From contig JBFKQZ010000101.1 in assembly GCA_041627475.1 (NCBI GenBank), positions 1 to 10,374 of the forward strand: a DNA stretch of 10,374 bases, given 5' to 3'. Shown in pieces: positions 5,798 to 10,374 of the stretch (positions within the stretch are counted from its first letter, which is position 1; every line of letters begins with the position of its first letter). This DNA is from JBFGFG01 sp041627475. GTDB taxonomy: Bacteria > Actinomycetota > Nitriliruptoria > Nitriliruptorales > Nitriliruptoraceae. The translations under genes were made by a program, and so were the position numbers. A model generated the notes under the pieces. That model did no database searches and was not told the origin of the DNA. It was given only the letters and a program-made list of their open reading frames with translations.

Positions 5798-6367
5798 GTG
5801 ATCCTGTCCGACCGCTCGATCCGCGCGGCGCTCGACGAGGGCCGCATCGTCATCGACCCGCTCGCCGACCGTGCCATCCAGCCGTCCTCGGTCGACGTCC
5901 GCGTCGACGACGGGTTCCGGTTGTTCAGCAACCACCGGTACCCCTACATCGACGTCAAGCAGCCGCAGCCCGACCTCACCGAGCTGGTGACGGTCAGCGA
6001 GCACGAGCCGTTCGTCCTGCACCCGGGGGAGTTCGTGCTCGGCGCCACGCTGGAGCGCGTCGCGCTGCCGGACGACCTCGTCGCACGGCTCGAGGGCAAG
6101 TCGTCGCTCGGTCGCCTCGGGTTGCTGATCCACTCGACCGCCGGCTTCATCGACGCGGGCTTCAACGGCCACGTGACGCTCGAGCTGTCGAACGTGGCGA
6201 CCCTGCCGATCACGATCTACCCCGGCATGCCGATCGGGCAGATCGCGTTCTTCTCGCTCGACCAGGCCGCGGAGCACCCCTACGGCTCGGAGGTCACCGG
6301 CTCGAAGTACCAGGGCCAGCGGGGCCCGACGCCGTCCGAGTACCACCGGAACTTCCCAGCCGAATGA
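5798..6367 (+). CDS. dcd: dCTP deaminase (probably bifunctional, dUMP-forming)
   Basis: Cytosolic enzyme of pyrimidine deoxynucleotide metabolism that deaminates dCTP; the actinobacterial form also hydrolyses the dUTP formed to dUMP, feeding thymidylate synthesis and limiting uracil in DNA. The 189-residue length equals the family norm. Hallmarks in order: MILSDRSIRAAL start, IQPSSVDVRV (28-36), EGKSSLGRLGL phosphate-binding stretch (99-109), and STAGFIDAGFNGHVTLELSN (113-132) with the catalytic Glu129. The C-terminal lid GSKYQGQRGPTPS (168-180) closes over the substrate. This pattern closely matches the bifunctional mycobacterial enzyme rather than the E. coli type, hence the dUMP-forming call. 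The GTG start has GGAGG (5786-5790) seven bases upstream and a -10-like TAGGGT at 5766-5771. A much longer upstream open frame is not coding. Confidence 0.95.
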   Translation: MILSDRSIRAALDEGRIVIDPLADRAIQPSSVDVRVDDGFRLFSNHRYPYIDVKQPQPDLTELVTVSEHEPFVLHPGEFVLGATLERVALPDDLVARLEGKSSLGRLGLLIHSTAGFIDAGFNGHVTLELSNVATLPITIYPGMPIGQIAFFSLDQAAEHPYGSEVTGSKYQGQRGPTPSEYHRNFPAE

Positions 6368-6370
6368 CCA

Positions 6371-6398
6371 TTGGTTGGGGCGTCCCACCATGTATGTT
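6371..6398 (+). promoter_or_regulatory. Promoter of the bldD-like gene
   Basis: TTGGTT (6371-6376) and TATGTT (6393-6398) are spaced 16 bp apart, just after the dcd stop. Transcription would start near 6405, ahead of the GGAGG at 6431-6435. The fit is good for a -10/-35 pair, but it is unproven. Confidence 0.45.
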
Positions 6399-6440
6399 CG
6401 GGCCGATGCAGTGGACGCGCAGCTCGGTCCGGAGGTCGGC

Positions 6441-6974
6441 GTGGCAGACCAGTACGAGCAGGAGGTGGGCTCGCGTCTGCGTGCGATCCGCAACCAGCTC
6501 GGGCTGACGCTGCGTGACGTGGAGGACCGCAGCGAGGGCGTCTGGAAGGCCGTCGTGGTCGGTTCCTACGAGCGTGCGGACCGCGCGGTGTCCCTGCCCA
6601 AGCTGCACCAGCTCGCCGAGTTCTACGGCGTCGACGTGGCCGAGCTGCTGCCCGGGGGCATGCCCAAGGTCAGCGACGAGCCACCGCCGCTGGTGGTCGA
6701 CCTCGGTGGCCTGCGGGCCGTGTCGACCGACCGTGACCTGTGGCCGCTGGTCCGCTTCGTGGCGGACGTGCGGTCGCGGCGCGGCGACCGTTCCGGCGAT
6801 CGCGTGACGCTGCGCAGCGCCGACGCCCGTGCCCTGGCGATCCTGCTGGACGTCCCGACCAACGAGATCGAGGGCTTCCTGCGGGAGCGCGACCTGCTGA
6901 TCGAGGGGAGCCGGGACGACGCCGAGCGCGGCGCCACCGGCCTGCGGGTCGTGCGCGACGAGGACGCCAGCTGA
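6441..6974 (+). CDS. bldD: BldD-like transcription regulator with cyclic-di-GMP signature
   Basis: BldD in Streptomyces is the master repressor of development and dimerises on DNA when bound to tetrameric cyclic-di-GMP. This 177-residue homologue has an N-terminal XRE-type helix-turn-helix (about 8-70) with the near-diagnostic WKAVVVGSYERADRAVS stretch and YGVDVAELLP. A linker leads to the C-terminal ligand domain (from about 85). The ligand motif RxD-X8-RxxD is present as RGD, eight residues (RSGDRVTL), then RSAD, matching the BldD signature. I choose GTG 6441, since GGAGG (6431-6435) lies five bases before it and the N-terminus then aligns with known BldD; in-frame starts at 6375 and 6390 add an atypical leader. 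It follows dcd by 73 bases with its own promoter. The targets here are unknown. The tail is longer and more charged than in Streptomyces BldD. Confidence 0.88.
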   Translation: MADQYEQEVGSRLRAIRNQLGLTLRDVEDRSEGVWKAVVVGSYERADRAVSLPKLHQLAEFYGVDVAELLPGGMPKVSDEPPPLVVDLGGLRAVSTDRDLWPLVRFVADVRSRRGDRSGDRVTLRSADARALAILLDVPTNEIEGFLRERDLLIEGSRDDAERGATGLRVVRDEDAS

Positions 6975-6994
6975 CGACGGAGGTCGTCAGTCGG
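6967..6994. terminator. Shared bidirectional terminator hairpin holding both stop codons
   Basis: A perfect 8-bp stem CTGACGAC (6971-6978) with GTCGTCAG (6983-6990) closes a GGAG loop. The outer bases extend the stem with one mismatch. The TGA of the bldD-like gene (6972-6974) and that of the convergent EamA gene (6987-6989, minus strand) sit in opposite arms of the same stem. Confidence 0.6.
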
Positions 6995-7925
6995 TGGTGA
7001 CCCGGTGGCTGCGCAGCACGAGCAGGCAACCCGTGGCGCCCGCGACGAGCAGCAGCTCACCGAGCAGCGTGCGCGGTGCCGGCAGCCGACCCTCGAGCAG
7101 GTGCACGTAGGCCAGCGCGAACATCGTCTCCACGACGAGCAGCGGCCCGATGACCGTCGGCGAGAGCCGACGGCTCGCACTGTTCCACGTGCGGTTCGCC
7201 AGCGTCGTGCAGCCGAGCCCCAGCACCGCGACGACCGTCACGTTGGTCGGGGTGAGCAGGGTGGCCGACGGCGGCGACTGGGTGAGGCCGAACGCCACCA
7301 GCGGCAGGGCGAGCAGGCCGGCAGCGACGCCGGTCATCGCCGTCCACTGGGTGAGGTCGAGGCCCGGGGTGCGCACCATCCGGGCGTTGTCGTGCCCGTA
7401 CCAGGTCCACATGCCGACGGCGCCGACGACGAGCAGCACCGTGGTGAGGATCGTCGGCGCGGCGAGCTCGGCGACCGGACCGTCGACCGTCGCGAGGACG
7501 CCGCCCGCGATGATCGCGGTCGCCGGGAGCGCCAGCCGCCACCACCGCACCTCCGGCCGACCGGCGAGCAGGTAGACGACGGGGCTCGCGGCCATCGTCA
7601 CGACGACGAGGGTGGCCCCGCCGGTGCGCACGGCGATGGTGAGCAGGGCGTAGTAGCCCACGAAGCCGGTGCAGGCGTGCAGTGCGGCGCGACGCCACCG
7701 GGCGGGGTCGTCCGGCACGCCGATGGCCTGGAGGATCGCGAGGCTGGCCGCACCGTGCAGGAGGTAGCGGGCGCCGGCCAGGAGCGTCGGGGGGAGGCCC
7801 TCGGTGACGGTCGGCGCGACCACGACGAGACCCCACAGCGCGAACGTGGTCGCGAGCGCTGCGAGGCCGGCCGTGGTGCGACGGAGGTCGCCCGGGGCGT
7901 GGACTGGGAGGAGGGAGGTCGTCAT
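6987..7925 (-). CDS. EamA/DMT-family transporter
   Basis: An inner-membrane exporter of the drug/metabolite transporter superfamily, 312 residues, with about ten hydrophobic helices arranged as two five-helix EamA repeats. The first repeat includes FALWGLVVVAP and LLAGARYLLHGAASL, and the second WTWYGHDNARMV and GCTTLANRTWNSASRRLSPTVIGPLLVVETMFALAYVHLLEGR, which is the expected helix 8-9 region with its conserved GP...VE pattern (given here as separate pieces of one segment). ATG 7925 is chosen because residues before it in the longer frame (GTG 7973) are not transporter-like, although neither start has a good ribosome site. It is divergent from an Lrp/AsnC regulator across a palindromic site, a pairing common for amino-acid exporters, so an amino acid or related metabolite is the likely substrate. 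The substrate itself cannot be read from the sequence. Confidence 0.88.
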   Translation of the reverse strand: MTTSLLPVHAPGDLRRTTAGLAALATTFALWGLVVVAPTVTEGLPPTLLAGARYLLHGAASLAILQAIGVPDDPARWRRAALHACTGFVGYYALLTIAVRTGGATLVVVTMAASPVVYLLAGRPEVRWWRLALPATAIIAGGVLATVDGPVAELAAPTILTTVLLVVGAVGMWTWYGHDNARMVRTPGLDLTQWTAMTGVAAGLLALPLVAFGLTQSPPSATLLTPTNVTVVAVLGLGCTTLANRTWNSASRRLSPTVIGPLLVVETMFALAYVHLLEGRLPAPRTLLGELLLVAGATGCLLVLRSHRVTTD

Positions 7926-7931
7926 GGCAGG

Positions 7932-7966
7932 CAGGGTGGGCTGCACCCTGTGGCACGGGATGCCAC
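7932..7966 (-). promoter_or_regulatory. Two adjacent hairpins in the leader of the EamA gene
   Basis: On the minus strand, a stem TGGCA/TGCCA (7951-7955 with 7961-7965) with a five-base loop is followed at once by a stem CAGGGTG/CACCCTG (7932-7938 with 7944-7950), also with a five-base loop. The second ends six bases before ATG 7925, and no Shine-Dalgarno site is seen. They could control translation start. They are not a guanidine-II riboswitch, since the loops lack ACGR. Confidence 0.4.
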
Positions 7967-7989
7967 CAGCCACGGCTTGTGGCCCTAAT

Positions 7990-8008
7990 TGCGCAATGAT
8001 GTTGCGCA
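7990..8008. promoter_or_regulatory. Palindromic operator candidate for the Lrp/AsnC regulator
   Basis: A perfect inverted repeat TGCGCAA-N5-TTGCGCA lies between the divergent EamA and Lrp-family genes. The left half is itself the palindrome TTGCGCAA (7989-7996). It lies directly before a -10-like TAGACT (8010-8015) of the regulator gene, so binding there would block or shape transcription both ways. Confidence 0.6.
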
Positions 8009-8060
8009 GTAGACTGCTCAGTCGGCAGTATCTGTCTTCGAGTGCGGAGGTGCAGTCCTC

Positions 8061-8519
8061 GTGGTGGAGCTGGACGAGACGGATCGGGACATCCTCGCGG
8101 TGCTCGCGGAGGACGGACGGATCAGCAACGTCGACCTCGCGGCCCGTGTCGGGCTCTCGCCGTCACCGTGCCTGCGACGGGTCCGTCGCCTCGAGCGCGA
8201 GGGCGTGATCCTCGGGTACCGCGCCATGATCGCCCCCGCGTACACCGCGCAGCCGCTGACGGTCTGGACCGGTGTGCGCATGCGCGTCCACGAGCGTGGG
8301 CTGGTCGACCGGGTGGAGTCGGAGGTCCTCGACCTGCCGGGCGTGACCGAGGTGCACCACCTCGCAGGGGACTTCGACTACCTGCTGCGGGTCGAGGTCG
8401 CCGACCTCACCGAGTACGACCGCTTCACGCGTGACGTGCTGCCCCGCATCCCGGGGCTCGGCCACGTCACGTCGTTCGTCGTGATGAGCACGCTCCGCGA
8501 CGACGACCGGGGCCTCTGA
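8061..8519 (+). CDS. Lrp/AsnC-family transcriptional regulator
   Basis: A 152-residue regulator of the feast/famine type. The N-terminal winged helix-turn-helix reads LDETDRDILAVLAEDGRISN...LAARVGLSPSPCLRRVRRLEREGVI (about 4-52). The C-terminal RAM ligand-binding domain holds GVTEVHHLAGDFDYLL (about 94-109), with the conserved Gly-Asp-x-Asp turn where amino-acid effectors bind at the dimer interface. The length is normal. GTG 8061 has GGAGG (8046-8050) ten bases upstream; GTG 8064 is the alternative. It faces the EamA transporter gene across an inverted repeat and probably controls that gene and itself in response to an amino acid. It converges with the lipoprotein gene at 8535, leaving only 15 bases between the stops. 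Confidence 0.93.
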   Translation: MVELDETDRDILAVLAEDGRISNVDLAARVGLSPSPCLRRVRRLEREGVILGYRAMIAPAYTAQPLTVWTGVRMRVHERGLVDRVESEVLDLPGVTEVHHLAGDFDYLLRVEVADLTEYDRFTRDVLPRIPGLGHVTSFVVMSTLRDDDRGL

Positions 8520-8534
8520 CCGGCGCGGTGTCGC

Positions 8535-9143
8535 TCAGCCCGCGAGGTCGAGCAGGGTGCGGTCGCCGAGGGGCTCACCGAGGTCGATGTCCACGTGGAG
8601 CCACAGGCCCTCGTCCTCGCAGGCCTCGACCGCGGCGTCCTGGCCCAGGAGCACGAGGACCCTGACCTCGGCAGGCGACTCGGTCACGAGCACGTCCTCG
8701 ACGAGCGTGCACGCGCTGCCGATCACGACCAGCCGGACGGTGTCGGCGTCGACCAGCGCGGCCTGTTCGATCACGGCGCCGCTGGCGCCGCTCGTGGCAC
8801 CGCGCGCAGCTGCGGTGGTCTCCTCCTGGATGTCCTGGACGAACGGGACCGGGCGCGACACGTCCTCCCCGCCGTAGGACTCGTCGGTGCAGCCCTCGTC
8901 GCCCGCGAGGCACGACCCGGCTGCGCCGCCGGCGCCGTCGTCGATCGCGACGGTGTCCTCGCAGTCGGGCTCCCCCTCGACGCACATGCCGGACGTGGTC
9001 GGCTGGTCGCCGGTGTCGGCACCGACGTCGTCGGCGGTCGGCAGCAGGTCGCTCGTGTCGCCAGCCCCGGCGCAGCCGGCGAGCGCGATGCCGAGGGCCA
9101 ACGCGGCGGCGGCGAGCAGCGGGCGAGGGGTGGTGCGGGTCAT
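8535..9143 (-). CDS. Hypothetical Cys-rich lipoprotein
   Basis: A 202-residue exported lipoprotein. The Arg-containing N-terminus, Ala/Leu-rich helix and lipobox LAGC place the lipidated Cys at 24. The acidic linker holds two similar Cys pairs, CVEGEPDC (54-61) and CLAGDEGC (78-85), each followed by x-D, in what looks like an internal repeat. The C-terminal domain (about 123-202) is a strand-rich unit (DTVRLVVIGSACTLVEDVLV, then EVRVLVLLGQ) with Cys145 and Cys175, which could pair, and ends LGDRTLLDLAG. No named family is recognised. CGGAG upstream supports ATG 9143. It lies 58 bases downstream of the aminotransferase-like gene on the same strand and may be co-transcribed with it. Confidence 0.8.
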   Translation of the reverse strand: MTRTTPRPLLAAAALALGIALAGCAGAGDTSDLLPTADDVGADTGDQPTTSGMCVEGEPDCEDTVAIDDGAGGAAGSCLAGDEGCTDESYGGEDVSRPVPFVQDIQEETTAAARGATSGASGAVIEQAALVDADTVRLVVIGSACTLVEDVLVTESPAEVRVLVLLGQDAAVEACEDEGLWLHVDIDLGEPLGDRTLLDLAG

Positions 9144-9201
9144 CGGTGGCTCCGTGGAGGTCGTCGCCGACTGGGACGTCGCCGCACCGTCGCCGGTTCC
9201 C

Positions 9202-10374
9202 TCAGATCACGATGCCGGCGTTGCCCGTGCCGCGCACGCGCGAGCGGTAGTCCTCCCACGCCATCGCGAGGCGCTCCACGGCCTCGGTCAGCACGTCGGG
9301 GTAGCGGGTGACCGGCAGCCGCAGGCGGTGGCGCGACCGCCCGTGGACGTCGTGGACGGTCGACGGGGCGATGCTGACGTCGCGACGCGACGCGTACGGG
9401 CTGAACTCGGTCGACGTGCCCCAGCCGAGGTCGACCCACAGCGACAGGCCGCCCTGCGGGGGCAGCCACGACCACTCCGGCAGGTGCTCGTGCAGGAGGT
9501 CGCTGACCAGGTCCGCGCGCTCGCGCAGCACGGTGCGCTTCATGCTGACGATCTCGTCGTGGTGCGCCAGCAGCCGGACCGCCAGCGCCTGGCTCAGCAG
9601 CGACGACGACAGGTCGGTCGATGCCTTCAGCCGCGCCAGTCGCGTGATCGTCGGGCGGCTGCCGCGGATCCACCCGACGCGGAGCCCGCCCCAGATCGAC
9701 TTCGACAACGAGCCCACCGTGAGGATGCGGTCCTGCGGCGCCCGGGGGTGCGCGGCGAGGGGGGCGGGCGGCGGCTCGTCGCCCCACCACATCTCGGCCA
9801 TCGTCACGTCGTCGATGACCATCGTGTCGGTCTCGGCGAGCATGTCGATGAGCATCGTGCGCGCCGGCTGCGGCATGGTGCGCCCGGTCGGGTTCTGGCT
9901 GGACGGCTGCAGGTAGACCAGTGCGGGTCGGCGCCGCAGGGCCGCACGCAGCTGGCCGATGTCGGCGCCGTCGACGCCGACCTCCACCCCGACCAGGTGC
10001 GCGTCGAGGGTCCGGAAGGAGTCCAGTGCACCGGGGTAGCTCTGCTCCTCGGTCACCACGACGTCGCCAGGCGCGAGGCGGAGCTGGGCGATCAGGCTGA
10101 TCGCCTGCATCGCGCCGGTGGTCGGCAGGACCTCCTCGGGCTCGGTCGGCAGACCGCAGCGGGTGAGGTGGGCCGCGAGCGCCTCGCGCAGGGACGGGAG
10201 ACCGGCGACCGCGTAGCCGGGGGTCGTGAGCAGGTCGCGGACGTCCTCGTCGAAGGCGCGCAGCGCGGAGCTCGGCAGGTCGATGCCGTCGTTCCAGTGG
10301 GCGCCGCGCAGGTCGATGATCCCCTCGGGGCGGACCGGTGTGTCGAGGAACGAGTAGATCGAGTCCGACGGCAG
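9202..10374 (-). CDS. PLP-dependent aminotransferase-like protein, probably MocR type (5' end outside window)
   Basis: The visible 390 residues run open to the window edge on the minus strand, and the C-terminus is complete. The fold is a class I/II (fold type I) aminotransferase: TPGYAVAGLPSLREALAAHL, then LPTTGAMQAISL for cofactor phosphate, YLQPSSQNPTGR (Asn and Pro near the substrate site), VIDDVTMAEM with the Asp that pairs with the pyridine ring, and SLSKSIWGGLRVGW with the Schiff-base lysine (codon 9700-9702). The spacing of these motifs and the start of the visible part (a linker leading into GIIDLRGAHWNDG) fit MocR-type regulators, in which an N-terminal GntR winged helix precedes the aminotransferase-like domain. 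That helix would lie beyond base 10374, so a plain aminotransferase is still possible. All PLP residues seen are intact. Confidence 0.85.
   Translation of the reverse strand: MPSDSIYSFLDTPVRPEGIIDLRGAHWNDGIDLPSSALRAFDEDVRDLLTTPGYAVAGLPSLREALAAHLTRCGLPTEPEEVLPTTGAMQAISLIAQLRLAPGDVVVTEEQSYPGALDSFRTLDAHLVGVEVGVDGADIGQLRAALRRRPALVYLQPSSQNPTGRTMPQPARTMLIDMLAETDTMVIDDVTMAEMWWGDEPPPAPLAAHPRAPQDRILTVGSLSKSIWGGLRVGWIRGSRPTITRLARLKASTDLSSSLLSQALAVRLLAHHDEIVSMKRTVLRERADLVSDLLHEHLPEWSWLPPQGGLSLWVDLGWGTSTEFSPYASRRDVSIAPSTVHDVHGRSRHRLRLPVTRYPDVLTEAVERLAMAWEDYRSRVRGTGNAGIVI

Noticed and set aside
4115..6367. A 750-codon open frame spanning the tRNA, GGDEF-like gene and dcd
   Set aside because: Its first two thirds cross the tRNA and lie antisense to a clear membrane protein gene, with low-complexity product. 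Only the dcd part from GTG 5798 is real.
7932..7966. Guanidine-II (mini-ykkC) riboswitch
   Set aside because: Two tandem hairpins before an EamA gene fit the layout, but the loops (TCCCG and CAGCC on the minus strand) lack the required ACGR.
9162..9195. Three copies of CGTCGCCG (9162, 9177, 9188) between the lipoprotein and the aminotransferase-like gene
   Set aside because: Uneven spacing and a word made of common high-GC triplets; no symmetry or phasing to suggest an operator.

Overview
The window is very GC-rich, uses GTG and TTG starts beside ATG, and carries actinobacterial gene types: a BldD-like regulator, a dCTP deaminase of the actinobacterial bifunctional type, an Lrp/AsnC regulator divergent from an EamA exporter, and several lipoproteins with acidic linkers. 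It is most likely chromosomal DNA of an actinomycete in the broad sense (Actinomycetota). I cannot place it lower with confidence.

Left flank (1-721): one small UspA-like protein gene, a strong terminator hairpin, then about 190 bases with no credible gene, ending in a second hairpin.

Middle (722-4238): a compact integrative element. A perfect 52-bp direct repeat occurs at 722-773 and 4187-4238. The right copy is the 3' part of an intact tRNA-Gly(CCC) gene on the minus strand, and the left copy is a detached tRNA 3' fragment. Between them lie a tyrosine integrase next to the tRNA, a secreted copper-protein-like (cupredoxin) lipoprotein, an unknown helical protein with a tiny overlapping ORF, and two stretches without credible genes. 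The integrase has all its catalytic residues but lacks the start of its N-terminal arm-binding domain, and no excisionase or replication gene is visible. The element therefore looks like a deleted remnant or a minimal passenger element.

Right flank (4262-10374): ordinary chromosomal genes. A membrane protein with a degenerate GGDEF-like domain (minus) is divergent from a small membrane-anchored protein (plus). Next come dcd and a BldD-like regulator that keeps the RxD-X8-RxxD cyclic-di-GMP signature (both plus). An EamA exporter (minus) converges on bldD, sharing a hairpin that holds both stop codons, and is divergent from an Lrp/AsnC regulator across a palindromic operator candidate. A Cys-rich lipoprotein and a MocR-type aminotransferase-like protein (minus, cut by the window edge) close the window.

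The most unusual points are the very small tRNA-Gly(CCC) element with its cupredoxin cargo, and the pairing of a degenerate GGDEF protein with a BldD homologue. I see no CRISPR array, toxin-antitoxin pair or recognisable defence system.
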